This document shows, piece after piece, positions 1 through 8,741 of a stretch of DNA of 54,727 nt. The stretch spans positions 1 through 54,727 of the forward strand of contig CANOEC010000027.1 in the NCBI GenBank assembly GCA_947564735.1. The letters run 5' to 3'. The first letter of the stretch is position 1, and each line of letters opens with the position of its first letter. The DNA is from an uncultured Lachnospiraceae bacterium (GTDB lineage: Bacteria > Bacillota > Clostridia > Lachnospirales > Lachnospiraceae). The translations under genes were made by a program, and so were the position numbers. Below the pieces are notes generated by a model. The model did not search any database. It saw only the letters and a program-made list of their open reading frames with translations, and had not been told where the DNA came from.

Positions 1-654
1 GCAGACGGCATGTATAGCAGGAAAGGGGATACAAATCAGGCAACGCTGCTGGTTGATTTAGGTACAAATGGTGAGATGGCGATGACGGACGGCAATCGCA
101 TGATAGTCACGGCAACTGCGGCAGGTCCCGCATTTGAAGGCGGTGCAGGCGCGGGAGTGGTGGGAAGCGATATGATTGCATGTACGGCTTCTTTATTAAA
201 GCAGGGGATTCTGGATGCGACCGGACTGCTGATAGAGCCTTATTTTACGGAGGGCGTGATAGTCGGAGAACCGGCGGTGAGATTATGCAATAAAGATATC
301 CGTGACCTGCAGATGGCAAAGGCGGCGGTGCGGGCGGGTGTGGAGCTTCTGTGGCGGAAGATGGGGGTCCCGGAGATAAAGCATGTTTATCTGGCAGGCG
401 GATTCGGTTATTATCTCGATGTGGAGGCAGCATTTTGTATAGGTCTTCTGCCGGCATCTATGCGCGGACGGGTCGAAGCGGCGGGAAATACGTCGTTGGC
501 GGGCGCTTCTATGATAGGACGGGATCTTTGGCGGCGTAAGACTGATAAAGAGGAGCTTGAGAGAAGTCTTTCATCTATTGGCGTGATGAATCTGGCAGAG
601 CAGGAAGGATTTGATAAATTGTATGTGCGTTACATGAATTTGTGTGAGGATTAA
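1..654 (+). CDS. RACo-like ASKHA-fold ATPase, C-terminal part (5' end outside window)
   Basis: The reading frame is open from base 1, so the gene starts upstream; only the last ~217 residues are visible. They carry an ASKHA-type nucleotide-binding signature (LLVDLGTNGEM, then AAGPAFEGGAGAG) and a second glycine loop (YLAGGFGYYLDVEAA). This layout is that of the C-terminal ATPase domain of RACo, the reductive activator of corrinoid proteins, also known as DUF4445. Family members usually have an N-terminal 2Fe-2S ferredoxin domain, which would lie outside the window. By family knowledge the protein would use ATP hydrolysis to reduce the cobalt of a corrinoid methyltransferase partner. No corrinoid protein is visible here, so the partner is unknown. 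The stop codon lies inside an inverted repeat (651-712). Confidence 0.75.
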   Translation, partial: ADGMYSRKGDTNQATLLVDLGTNGEMAMTDGNRMIVTATAAGPAFEGGAGAGVVGSDMIACTASLLKQGILDATGLLIEPYFTEGVIVGEPAVRLCNKDIRDLQMAKAAVRAGVELLWRKMGVPEIKHVYLAGGFGYYLDVEAAFCIGLLPASMRGRVEAAGNTSLAGASMIGRDLWRRKTDKEELERSLSSIGVMNLAEQEGFDKLYVRYMNLCED

Positions 655-712
655 GGTTAGGTTAAGTTTTCTCCGCTTTTTGGTTAAGGAATGGATGTTA
701 TCCTAACCTTAA
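651..712. repeat. 11-bp inverted repeat with internal GGTTAA direct repeats
   Basis: TTAAGGTTAGG (651-661) is matched by its exact complement CCTAACCTTAA (702-712), with 40 nt between. The loop carries more GGTTAAG copies near 661-666 and 692-698. The left arm overlaps the stop codon of the upstream gene. There is no T-tract after the right arm, so a simple rho-independent terminator is unlikely. The repeated GGTTAAG units resemble tandem half-sites of an OmpR-type regulator, and such a regulator is encoded 1 kb downstream. That link is inference. Confidence 0.5.
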
Positions 713-815
713 CAGCGAAACAATCAGGTGAACACAACTGTTATGAATAAAATCAGTCCATACCGAAAGGAAAGGATGGAAGCAGAAGAAAAACCTGAGG
801 GAAAGGAGAAAGAAT

Positions 816-1643
816 ATGTGGACGAGAAAAGAATTAAAACAGAAGGCGAAGGAGGCTTTGCAGAGGAATTATTGGAAAATTATGCTGGTTGCGGCATTGG
901 TGATGATTTTAGGCGGAGGAATGGGGGCGTCTGGCTCCTCGGTGTCAAGCAGTGTCAGTACGGTTGTTGCCACGGATACCACTGTTGATGAAGAGAAAAA
1001 TACGGAGCGGGAAGCTGTGGTGACAAGTGAAGAGAATACCGGTGAAGTAGTGTTTTCGTATTCGCTTGAAGAGGCAAAGGATGAAATAGGAGATACGACC
1101 GTGGCGGTATATATGGTAGTTGTTGCAATTATTGTAATCGGTATCATCTTGGTGGTCTTTGCAATTGCATTTGCAGTGGCGGAGTTATTGTACAATCCGT
1201 TCCGGGTGGGTGTGCAGCGTTTTATGCTTAAGAGTGTTGACGACAAAGCGGAGGCGAAGGAAGTATTCTACGCTTTTGACCATTCCTACAAGAATGTGGT
1301 AAGGACAATGTTTCATCAGGATATACAGGTATTCTTATGGTCGCTGCTGTTTGTGATTCCGGGCATCTATAAAAAATATCAATATCGCATGGTATCTTAT
1401 ATTCTGGCGGAGCAGCCGGATATGGATTACAGGCAGGTACTGCAGAGGAGCAAAGACATGATGTATGGTGAGAAGTGGCATGCGTTTGTGTTGGACCTTT
1501 CCTTTATTTTATGGCATATGCTTGGTGCGATAACGTGTGGTTTGGCAGAGCTGTTCTATGTTAATCCATATGTCTGGCTGACAGATGCGGCACTGTATCG
1601 TAAGCTTTGCGAGCTGCGTGACAAGATACAGCCGGCAGCATAA
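816..1643 (+). CDS. DUF975 family integral membrane protein
   Basis: The 275-residue protein begins MWTRKELKQKAKEAL, the hallmark N-terminus of the DUF975 family: a basic amphipathic helix followed by a membrane segment. Hydrophobic stretches lie near residues 20-40, 95-125, 170-190 and 225-245. The start is fixed by AAAGGAG about 6 bases upstream. The function of the family is not established. Members are small polytopic membrane proteins often found near envelope-stress regulators. Here the gene lies directly before a response regulator and histidine kinase, with 39 bases between its stop and the probable regulator start, which suggests one transcription unit. The segment at residues 40-85 is polar and rich in Ser, Thr, Val and Glu, as expected of an exposed loop. 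Confidence 0.75.
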   Translation: MWTRKELKQKAKEALQRNYWKIMLVAALVMILGGGMGASGSSVSSSVSTVVATDTTVDEEKNTEREAVVTSEENTGEVVFSYSLEEAKDEIGDTTVAVYMVVVAIIVIGIILVVFAIAFAVAELLYNPFRVGVQRFMLKSVDDKAEAKEVFYAFDHSYKNVVRTMFHQDIQVFLWSLLFVIPGIYKKYQYRMVSYILAEQPDMDYRQVLQRSKDMMYGEKWHAFVLDLSFILWHMLGAITCGLAELFYVNPYVWLTDAALYRKLCELRDKIQPAA

Positions 1644-1682
1644 ATGACGGGTGAAATGGTATGCGTGGAGGTGAGGATGGAT

Positions 1683-2375
1683 ATGGGATACAAGATTTTG
1701 ATAGCGGATGATGAGGCGGAGATTCGTGACGTGCTCCGCCTCTATCTTGAAAAAGACGGGTACGAAGTAGTGGAAGCGGCAGATGGCATGGAAGCTATGG
1801 AAAAGATGAAAAAGGAAAAGCCCGATTTGGCGATTCTGGATATTATGATGCCGGGGCTAGACGGATATCGGGTGTTACGAAATATTAGGGAAGAAAATAA
1901 CATACCAGTAATCATGCTTTCGGCAAAGGGGTCCGATGCCGATAAGATATTAGGACTGGATCTTGGCGCGGATGATTATATTACAAAGCCTTTCGCACCA
2001 TTGGAAGCGGTAGCGAGAGTAAATTCTAATATACGACGGTTTTATGCGCTCGGCGCAGGCGGGGACAGACAGAAGGCAATCAAAGAGCTGATGGTGCAGG
2101 ATTTGCGCCTTGACTTGGAAGCCTGTCTTTTGTATCGCGGGGAAGAACCGATAGAACTGACATCGGTGGAATATCGGATTATGCAGCTTTTTATGGAAGA
2201 ACCGGGGAAGGTGTTTACGAAACAGCAGATATATGAGGCGGGCTGGGAGGATGAGTATCTGGTCTCCGACAATAACATTATGGTTTGTATTTCCAAGCTG
2301 CGTGCCAAGCTGGAGCGTGATGGCAGGGAATATATTAAGACCATCAGGGGGCTTGGATATCGTCTTGAGAAGTAA
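1683..2375 (+). CDS. OmpR/VanR-type response regulator
   Basis: This is a two-domain DNA-binding response regulator of 230 residues. The receiver domain starts MGYKILIADDEAEIRD, with acidic residues Asp9 and Asp10, phospho-acceptor Asp53 in AILDIMMPGLDG, and the conserved Lys in DDYITKPF. A winged-helix domain occupies roughly residues 125-230 (ELTSVEYRIMQLFMEEPG, then YIKTIRGLGYRLEK). An in-frame ATG at 1644 exists, but GGAGGTGA at 1667-1674 places the ribosome on 1683, and the family start aligns there. The paired kinase follows 100 bases downstream. The sequence is close to the VanR branch, but no van resistance genes are present, so glycopeptide sensing cannot be claimed. The upstream inverted repeat at 651-712 is a candidate operator. 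Confidence 0.88.
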   Translation: MGYKILIADDEAEIRDVLRLYLEKDGYEVVEAADGMEAMEKMKKEKPDLAILDIMMPGLDGYRVLRNIREENNIPVIMLSAKGSDADKILGLDLGADDYITKPFAPLEAVARVNSNIRRFYALGAGGDRQKAIKELMVQDLRLDLEACLLYRGEEPIELTSVEYRIMQLFMEEPGKVFTKQQIYEAGWEDEYLVSDNNIMVCISKLRAKLERDGREYIKTIRGLGYRLEK

Positions 2376-2476
2376 GAGTATGCGGCGGTATGAAGGATAC
2401 TGCCGCATATATGGTGCGCGTAAGGAAAGCCGGAACGGAAGGAGGGCATAAGGGTGGAAGGAGGGCGTGTGAACTT

Positions 2477-3634
2477 ATGGAAAACGGAAATGGCATAGAG
2501 ACAAAGCAGACGCTTAAGTGGTTTTTAATCAAAAGATTTCTTATGATTATGCTGTTGATTCTTGTCAGTGAGGAAATCATAGGAATGCTCTATGATAATT
2601 TTGTCATTCCGTGGATATCGCTATTTCTGGAAAACCAGCAGATCACGATTACATCCAACGGAAGCCCGGTTGCATTATTATTATATATGTTATTTTATTT
2701 GCTGGCGTCTTTTTTGCCGGCAGGTATCGGAAATTATGTGCAATATTCTCTCAATAAACATGTGGACGAATCGTTTCAGATTGCAGTGGATTCACCTATG
2801 TTTACGGGGCAATGGGGAATCGTCTTAAGAATCGTGGTGATCGTATTGTTTTTTGCGTTGCTTATAATAAGCGTTCTGCCTTATCTGGCAGGCGCTTTTT
2901 ACTATTGCCGTCTGGTGACGAAGAAAGTCAATGAATTGATAGAGGAGGAGAAGGAGCAGCAACGCGCTTATGACAGACAGAGAAATTTGCTATTGTCGGA
3001 TATTGCCCATGATATCAAGACGCCGATTACAACCTTATGCAGCTACAGTAAGGCATTGTCGGACAATGTGGTACAGGGGAAAAAAAGACAGGAATATCTG
3101 GATGCCATTTATCATAAATCCATGCGGATGAGTGAACTGGTTACGCTGCTTTTTGAGTATGTGAAGATGGACAGCAGCGGGTTTGAGCTGTATAAGGAAG
3201 AGGGGGATTTGGGAGAGCTTCTCAGAGAATGTACCGCTATGCTGTATACGGATTTTGAAGAGCGGAAGATAGAGCTTACGGTAGAGATTCCGGATACCCG
3301 GTTTCCTTATCAGATGGATAAGGTTCAGATGGCGCGCGCTGTCACAAATTTATTGACCAATGCAGTCAGATACGGCAGGGAAGGTGGAAAAGCGCTGGTG
3401 CGTCTGGAGGAATATACGATAACGGTAGCAGATGACGGCATGGAGATTGACGAGGAGTTTGCAAAACATATTTTTGAACCCTTTTCCAGAGCAGATAGGG
3501 CGAGAAGCACTAAGGGAGGAAGCGGTCTGGGGCTTAGTATCGCCTCTAAGATTGTCCAGATGCATGGCGGAGAACTGAAACTGGACCGCGCCTACGGACA
3601 TGGGTATACGAAGGCATTTCAGATTGTACTGTAA
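2477..3634 (+). CDS. membrane sensor histidine kinase (VanS-like)
   Basis: The 385-residue kinase has two membrane segments, near residues 17-40 and 120-145, flanking an extracytoplasmic loop of ~80 residues. The dimerisation and phospho-acceptor box is SDIAHDIKTPIT with His178. The ATPase domain shows the N box (NLLTNAVRYG), a D-box (VADDGMEID), an F box (FEPFSRAD) and the G box (GGSGLGLSIASKI). ATG 2477 is preferred over an in-frame ATG at 2390 because GAAGGAGGG lies just before it and the extra 29 residues are low-complexity. It should phosphorylate the response regulator ending at 2375. The ligand cannot be told from sequence. Confidence 0.87.
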   Translation: MENGNGIETKQTLKWFLIKRFLMIMLLILVSEEIIGMLYDNFVIPWISLFLENQQITITSNGSPVALLLYMLFYLLASFLPAGIGNYVQYSLNKHVDESFQIAVDSPMFTGQWGIVLRIVVIVLFFALLIISVLPYLAGAFYYCRLVTKKVNELIEEEKEQQRAYDRQRNLLLSDIAHDIKTPITTLCSYSKALSDNVVQGKKRQEYLDAIYHKSMRMSELVTLLFEYVKMDSSGFELYKEEGDLGELLRECTAMLYTDFEERKIELTVEIPDTRFPYQMDKVQMARAVTNLLTNAVRYGREGGKALVRLEEYTITVADDGMEIDEEFAKHIFEPFSRADRARSTKGGSGLGLSIASKIVQMHGGELKLDRAYGHGYTKAFQIVL

Positions 3635-3721
3635 GTTTTTATGCTTCTTACAATTTTCATAGGCGCATATATAATATAAAGATGATACATAATTTCCGCA
3701 GGTTATATAATAACGGAAGCT

Positions 3722-4423
3722 ATGAATAGAGTAAAGGAATTGATGTATGCGATGAAAAGAGGCAGACTGATAAGAACGGGTATTCTTTTAGCTGTAGCTG
3801 CGCTTTTATGTGTGCCGGGTATCGTTGGGTACAGGAGTGAAGCGGTTGCGGCAAATGGCATGGCGGACAGTAGGAAAATTGCACTGACTTTTGATGATGG
3901 TCCGCATCCCTACTATACAGAGCAGCTTCTGGACGGATTGAAGGAGCGGGGCGTGCATGCTACTTTTTTTGTGACGGGAAAGCATGTGGAGTTGTATCCG
4001 GAGTTAATTGAACGCATGAATGAGGAAGGGCACTTGATAGGGAACCACACTTACAGCCACATGCAGCTCAGTAAGGCAAACGGAGAAGAATTTAAGCAGG
4101 AACTGGTGAAAACGAATGCATTGATCGAGGAACTGACGGGACAGGAAGTGCAGTATGTGCGTCCGCCCTATGGCACATGGGATAAGAAATTTGAGCAGGA
4201 ATTAAATATGTTTCCAGTGCTATGGACCATTGACCCGTTGGACTGGTGCAGCGATAACGTTGCATGCATTGTGCAGAGGGTTACGGGGAAGGCGCAGGAG
4301 AACGCCATCATTCTGATGCATGACGAATATAAGAGCACGGTGACCGCGGCGTTGCAGATCGTAGACATCTTGCAGGAGCAGGGGTATGAGTTTGTGACAG
4401 TGGATGAACTTTTGTTTGATTAA
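3722..4423 (+). CDS. secreted or anchored polysaccharide deacetylase (NodB domain)
   Basis: The 233-residue protein has a basic N-terminus and one hydrophobic segment (about residues 20-37), acting as signal peptide or anchor, then a full NodB catalytic domain. The motifs are TFDDGPH (metal and catalytic Asp), HTYSH (metal His pair), RPPYGTWD, LWTIDPLDW and IILMHD. By family it removes acetyl groups from N-acetylated polysaccharide, most likely peptidoglycan, outside the membrane. The start is uncertain: ATG 3722, 3743 and 3752 are in frame. AAAGGA at 3733-3738 lies upstream of the last two. It stands alone between the two-component kinase and rarA. Other clostridial NodB proteins act in sporulation, but nothing here shows sporulation control. 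Confidence 0.85.
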   Translation: MNRVKELMYAMKRGRLIRTGILLAVAALLCVPGIVGYRSEAVAANGMADSRKIALTFDDGPHPYYTEQLLDGLKERGVHATFFVTGKHVELYPELIERMNEEGHLIGNHTYSHMQLSKANGEEFKQELVKTNALIEELTGQEVQYVRPPYGTWDKKFEQELNMFPVLWTIDPLDWCSDNVACIVQRVTGKAQENAIILMHDEYKSTVTAALQIVDILQEQGYEFVTVDELLFD

Positions 4424-4493
4424 AATGGGATTAGAGCATTCATAGTAAGCTGGCAGATACCAACAGATGTCAACAACTATCAACAGCATTCGT

Positions 4494-4522
4494 CCTGCCC
4501 TGCGGCGGCATCCGTGGGCAGG
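4494..4522. other. GC-rich hairpin without T-tract
   Basis: CCTGCCC (4494-4500) pairs with GGGCAGG (4516-4522), and an inner CGG/CCG pair can extend the stem. It lies 70 bases after the deacetylase gene. No run of T follows, so it may be a 3'-end stabiliser or a rho-dependent end rather than an intrinsic terminator. Confidence 0.4.
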
Positions 4523-4555
4523 GCAATGAAGGCAGGACATTGGAAAATATTATAT

Positions 4556-4584
4556 TTGCGCTTATATCCGTTAAATGGTAAAAT
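4556..4584 (+). promoter_or_regulatory. probable sigma-A promoter of rarA
   Basis: TTGCGC (4556-4561) and TAAAAT (4579-4584) are separated by exactly 17 bases, which fits the vegetative consensus. The rarA start is about 60 bases downstream. Confidence 0.5.
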
Positions 4585-4643
4585 ATATAAGATTCGTCTT
4601 TTATAGAGAGTGTATGTTAATAAGCGCAAGGGATATGTAGAAA

Positions 4644-5984
4644 ATGGATTTGTTTGAATATATGCGAAGTACAAATCAGGAGAAAGAGTCGCCGCTTGCG
4701 GCAAGACTCAGACCTGTCACGTTAGAAGAGGTGGTCGGACAGCAGCACATCATAGGAAAGGACAAGCTGCTTTACCGTGCAATCAAGGCGGATAAGCTTA
4801 GTTCTATTATATTTTACGGACCGCCCGGAACCGGTAAGACGACGCTCGCCAAGGTTATTGCCAACACGACCAGCGCCGAGTTTACGCAGATTAATGCGAC
4901 GGTTGCCGGTAAGAAGGATATGGAAGAGGTGGTGTCGAAGGCAAAAGACCTGCAGGGAATGTATGGCAGGAAAACCATTCTTTTCATTGATGAGATACAC
5001 CGGTTTAACAAAGGACAGCAGGATTATCTGCTGCCGTTCGTGGAGGACGGCACGATTATACTGGTTGGTGCGACGACGGAGAATCCATATTTTGAGGTAA
5101 ACAGTGCGTTGATTTCGCGTTCCATTATTTTTGAATTGCATCCGTTATCTATAGATGACATTAAGACGCTGATTACCCGTGCAGTATATGACAAAGACAA
5201 AGGCATGGGGGCATATGAAGCGGTCATAGACGAAGATGCGGTGGATTTTCTGGCGGAATTGTCCGGCGGTGATGCGAGACATGCGCTCAATGCGGTGGAG
5301 CTTGGTGTTATGACGACGAACCGCAGTGAAGACGGTAAAATACATATTACATTGGAAGTGGCGCAGGAATGCATTCAAAAACGTGTGTTACGGTATGATA
5401 AATCGGGGGACAACCATTATGATACGATTTCCGCTTTTATCAAGAGTATGCGGGGCTCCGATCCGGACGCGGCGGTCTATTATTTGAGCCGGATGCTGTA
5501 TGCGGGCGAGAGCGTGACATTTATTGCGAGACGGATTATGATTTGCGCGTCGGAAGATGTCGGCAACGCGGATCCGATGGCGTTAAATGTGGCAGTTAGT
5601 GCATCCTTGGCGGTGGAGAGAGTGGGGATGCCGGAGGCGCAGATTATTCTTTCACAGGCGGCTGCTTATGTGGCGTGCGCCCCTAAGAGCAACGCTTCTT
5701 GTGAAGCGGTGTTTCAGGCGCTTGAAACGGTGAGGCAGACAGGCAATCTGCCGATTCCTACACACTTGCAGGACGCCCATTATAAAGGAGCGGCGAAATT
5801 GGGACACGGAACCGGTTACAAATATGCGCATGATTATCCGAACCATTATGTAGAGCAGCAGTATCTGCCCTATGAGTTAAACGGCAAAGAATTTTATCAG
5901 CCAACAGGCAACGGGTATGAAGCAAAGATTAAAGAGCATATGAAACGGATAAAGGAAGAAGCGGCACATGGCAGAGAACAATAA
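4644..5984 (+). CDS. rarA: replication-associated recombination protein A (AAA+ ATPase RarA/MgsA)
   Basis: At 446 residues this has the usual length of RarA. The N-terminus carries the family signature PLAARLRPVTLEEVVGQQHI. Walker A is GPPGTGKTT (near residue 60) and Walker B is ILFIDEIHRF. Sensor 1 is LVGATTENP and sensor 2 lies in LSGGDARHALNA. The C-terminal half (residues ~250-430) matches the tetramerisation domain, including KSMRGSDPDAAVYYLSRML and the DYPNHYVEQQYLP region. The protein is a cytosolic ATPase of the clamp-loader superfamily acting at stalled replication forks. It overlaps the following DUF5722 gene by 17 bases, so the two are probably co-transcribed. Confidence 0.95.
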   Translation: MDLFEYMRSTNQEKESPLAARLRPVTLEEVVGQQHIIGKDKLLYRAIKADKLSSIIFYGPPGTGKTTLAKVIANTTSAEFTQINATVAGKKDMEEVVSKAKDLQGMYGRKTILFIDEIHRFNKGQQDYLLPFVEDGTIILVGATTENPYFEVNSALISRSIIFELHPLSIDDIKTLITRAVYDKDKGMGAYEAVIDEDAVDFLAELSGGDARHALNAVELGVMTTNRSEDGKIHITLEVAQECIQKRVLRYDKSGDNHYDTISAFIKSMRGSDPDAAVYYLSRMLYAGESVTFIARRIMICASEDVGNADPMALNVAVSASLAVERVGMPEAQIILSQAAAYVACAPKSNASCEAVFQALETVRQTGNLPIPTHLQDAHYKGAAKLGHGTGYKYAHDYPNHYVEQQYLPYELNGKEFYQPTGNGYEAKIKEHMKRIKEEAAHGREQ

Positions 5985-8121
5985 GACGGATTCGTCGGGC
6001 AATCAGAAGAAAAAGAAGAAAAAGCGTGTGATAGATAAAGAAAAGGTAGCTGCCAATAAGAGAAAAGCCAAGGCAAAAAAGCAGCGCATGAAAAGGCAGC
6101 TGAAGGAAGAGAAGGCAAGAATCAAAGCCGAGAAGCAGAAAGGTAAGGTTCTCGAAGAGTCCGTGAAAATGGAAGAATCAGTGACGCTCAATGAGCAGGG
6201 AGCCCTAGAGCGCACGATTACGGTAGAGGAGACTTATACAATAGAGCAGAAACCGGAAGAGCCAAAAGAGGTTAAGGACAAGAATCGGAAGAAATTTTTG
6301 GCAGTCACCGGCGTTGCCGCAGCGGTTCTTGTTGTGGCGGGAACCGGCGGCTTTTTTGGAATCCGGCATTATCTGACAATACAGGCGAACGAGAGCGCAG
6401 CAGTGGAAGCGATGGTACATACCGAGGCAGTCGGGCTTGCGGAGTACAGTCTGACCCAGAGAAGAAAGGACCATGTGCGTGAGAATGCGGGCAAGGAATC
6501 TTCCAAAGCCTTGGTGGATGCGGCAAAATTCCTTATAGACGGCGTGCACAGCAGACCGCCGGAAATCGAACTGACGGCAGAGAATTCTGCGGATTTTATC
6601 ACCATAGAGAGCTGTAAGATTAACCCGGAGACAGGGAAGGTAGATGTTACGATGTCGGCGGAAGGGCTGGCAGTCAGCGACGACGGGTATTATTATCTTT
6701 TTGAGGAGAAGATATATGACACGGCGCTTCGGAGTGATGAATATATCATTGAAGAGCAGAAGGATGTAGACTTGACGTTTTCGGTTAATTTAAATTATAA
6801 CAGCGCAAGCTCCAGACTCTGTTCCAAATTTGTCGTTGCAGTAAAGAAGGATGGCGAGTTCCTTCCTATCAGCAAACCGAAATTTATCACGAATCCGGAG
6901 GCAACCGCAAGATACAGCCCATCTTTTGGGAATACCACATCCAAGAAAGGTCTTTTGGTGGATCCGGAGAGATTAAGCGGTTCAGAGCTGGATGATTTGG
7001 GCGTAAGACATGCGGCATACAACATTCCCTTAAGCAGAATCTTGGGAGGCACAAGCAATGAGTATTATCCGACGGTATACTATAATTATAATGGAAGAAG
7101 TTATGCTTTTAACGGACAGATTATCGCAGAGTATGATTACATCTTTTCAACGCTGACCAATAAAGGTATTACAACAACAGCTATTATTTTAAACGATATT
7201 CACCCCGGCTATATGCAGCTCATCCATCCGAGGGCACGTTCGGGCGGCAGGGCGCCATATTATGCATTCAATGCCACGGATGCAGACGGTACGGAATACA
7301 TTGCTGCAATCGCTTCGTTTCTGGCGGAACGCTATTCCGGCAGCGGGCATGGGAAAGTGATGAACTGGGTTATTGGCAATGAAATCAATGCCAGAAGCGA
7401 GTGGAATTATATAGAATATATGGATACCGCAAGTTATGTGGAAGAGTATGCGAAGGCGTTCCGTATTTTCTATAACTCGATTGTAGCCGTGAACGGCAAT
7501 GCCAGAGTCTATATTTCGCTGGATCAGCAGTGGGGGAAGAGCTTATATTCCAGTAATGGGTACAGTTCAAAGGAGATTCTGGACGAATTTAACAGAAATA
7601 TTACGGCAGGCGGCAATATCGACTGGGGCGTGGCGCAGCATCCCTACAATTATCCGCTGACCAGCGCAAAGGCGTGGAGTACCAGTGGAAGGGCTGGGTC
7701 TTATGTGCTCAATTCGGAGACGACGCCTGTCATTACCATCAAGAATATACATGTACTGACAGACTATCTGCAAAAACCGGAATATCTGACGGATTCGGGT
7801 GAAGTGAGACATGTAATCTTAAGTGAAATGGGGTATACATCTTCGGCGGGGCAGGAATTACAGGCGGCATCATTCGTGTATGCCTATAAAGTAATCGAGT
7901 CCAACCGATATATTGACAGTATGCTTTTCTCAAGGCAAACAGATGCGGCATCGGAGGTGGCGCAGGGGCTGGCGCTCGGCATCAATACACAGGGCGGCGG
8001 ACGCAAATCCATCTACAATGCGTTCAAATATGTTGATACGCCGGAATCTGCCGCATATACAGATTTTGCCCTGCGGATCATCGGAGTCAGCAGCTGGGGA
8101 GAAGTGATATCTAAACATTGA
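5968..8121 (+). CDS. membrane-anchored DUF5722 protein (predicted glycosidase-like)
   Basis: The 717-residue protein starts with ~100 residues rich in Lys and Glu (cytoplasmic and probably disordered). One membrane segment follows at about residues 108-130 (FLAVTGVAAAVLVVAG). The remaining ~580 residues would lie outside the cell. The C-terminal half, with NWVIGNEINARSEWNYIEY and ILSEMGYTSS, resembles the acid/base and nucleophile strands of TIM-barrel glycoside hydrolases, and the whole matches what I recall of DUF5722. Activity is not demonstrated for the family as far as I know. The start is supported by AAAGGAAG upstream and by the overlap with rarA. A strong terminator follows at 8124-8168, so the rarA transcript probably ends here. 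Confidence 0.75.
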   Translation: MAENNKTDSSGNQKKKKKKRVIDKEKVAANKRKAKAKKQRMKRQLKEEKARIKAEKQKGKVLEESVKMEESVTLNEQGALERTITVEETYTIEQKPEEPKEVKDKNRKKFLAVTGVAAAVLVVAGTGGFFGIRHYLTIQANESAAVEAMVHTEAVGLAEYSLTQRRKDHVRENAGKESSKALVDAAKFLIDGVHSRPPEIELTAENSADFITIESCKINPETGKVDVTMSAEGLAVSDDGYYYLFEEKIYDTALRSDEYIIEEQKDVDLTFSVNLNYNSASSRLCSKFVVAVKKDGEFLPISKPKFITNPEATARYSPSFGNTTSKKGLLVDPERLSGSELDDLGVRHAAYNIPLSRILGGTSNEYYPTVYYNYNGRSYAFNGQIIAEYDYIFSTLTNKGITTTAIILNDIHPGYMQLIHPRARSGGRAPYYAFNATDADGTEYIAAIASFLAERYSGSGHGKVMNWVIGNEINARSEWNYIEYMDTASYVEEYAKAFRIFYNSIVAVNGNARVYISLDQQWGKSLYSSNGYSSKEILDEFNRNITAGGNIDWGVAQHPYNYPLTSAKAWSTSGRAGSYVLNSETTPVITIKNIHVLTDYLQKPEYLTDSGEVRHVILSEMGYTSSAGQELQAASFVYAYKVIESNRYIDSMLFSRQTDAASEVAQGLALGINTQGGGRKSIYNAFKYVDTPESAAYTDFALRIIGVSSWGEVISKH

Positions 8122-8123
8122 GT

Positions 8124-8168
8124 AAAAAAAGAAAGCGTCTTCTGCACAAGAACTGCAGGGGCGCTTTT
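8124..8168. terminator. bidirectional rho-independent terminator
   Basis: AAAGCG (8132-8137) pairs with CGCTTT (8162-8167), with an inner CTGCA/TGCAG stem. A T-tract follows on the plus strand and a run of seven A precedes it, which becomes a T-tract on the minus strand. It can end both the DUF5722 transcript and the convergent DUF4364 transcript. Confidence 0.8.
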
Positions 8169-8194
8169 CAAATGTAAATAACTAGAAGAGTTGT

Positions 8195-8234
8195 AAACAA
8201 TTATTCTAATTGTAAACAATTAGAATAATTGTTT
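8195..8234. repeat. perfect 18-bp palindrome, 4-nt loop
   Basis: AAACAATTATTCTAATTG (8195-8212) and its exact complement (8217-8234) flank TAAA. The right arm covers the stop codon of the minus-strand DUF4364 gene. The stem is AT-rich and ends in TTT on either strand. It may be a second terminator for the minus-strand operon, or an operator. See findings. Confidence 0.8.
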
Positions 8235-8741
8235 TATGATATACTGATAAATTTCTTGATTTTTATTCTGCCAGTTGGCGCAGATGGCGGAGGCGGTATC
8301 TTCATCGGGAACCGACAGGGTGATTTCCACCAATTTGACATGCTTTTCTTTTGCCAGCAGATGCGCTTCATACTCTCCGGAAACGGCTTTATAATAGTCG
8401 GATATGATGGAGACTTCATTGCGCATTTCCATTTCATTGTCGGAAAAGAAAGCGCCGATGTCCTTTTTGATAGAGTCGCCTATGCGGTTTTCAAAGAAGG
8501 AGAGCGTGTCACGCCCTTCGTCCGTGATTGCCAGATGGGTACGGTTGCGAGTAGACTTGGCGGTGATGAGACCGGCGTCAACCAGCTCTGAAATAACCTG
8601 CTGCAGCGTCATGAAATTTGTGTATTCTTTTTCTAAGATAAAATTGCTGACTTGGGCTTTTGTCAGAGGAAAATTAGCCTTGTCAAGCATGTAGAGAACG
8701 ATTAATTTATATAGGGTCAGAGGATCTTGAGTCATGGTCAT
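8220..8741 (-). CDS. DUF4364 family protein (winged-helix-like)
   Basis: The 173-residue cytosolic protein begins QDPLTLYKLIVLYMLDKANFP, the signature N-terminus of DUF4364, a family common in Clostridia. Residues ~10-80 look like a winged-helix fold: helices followed by the wing TKSTRNRTHLAITDEGRDTL. Residues 85-173 form an alpha/beta part of unknown role. The function is not established; the fold suggests a DNA-binding regulator. It overlaps the upstream radical SAM gene by 4 bases, so it is translated as the last gene of a minus-strand group with that gene and the malic enzyme gene. The 3' end lies inside an 18-bp palindrome. Confidence 0.85.
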   Translation of the reverse strand: MTMTQDPLTLYKLIVLYMLDKANFPLTKAQVSNFILEKEYTNFMTLQQVISELVDAGLITAKSTRNRTHLAITDEGRDTLSFFENRIGDSIKKDIGAFFSDNEMEMRNEVSIISDYYKAVSGEYEAHLLAKEKHVKLVEITLSVPDEDTASAICANWQNKNQEIYQYIIKQLF

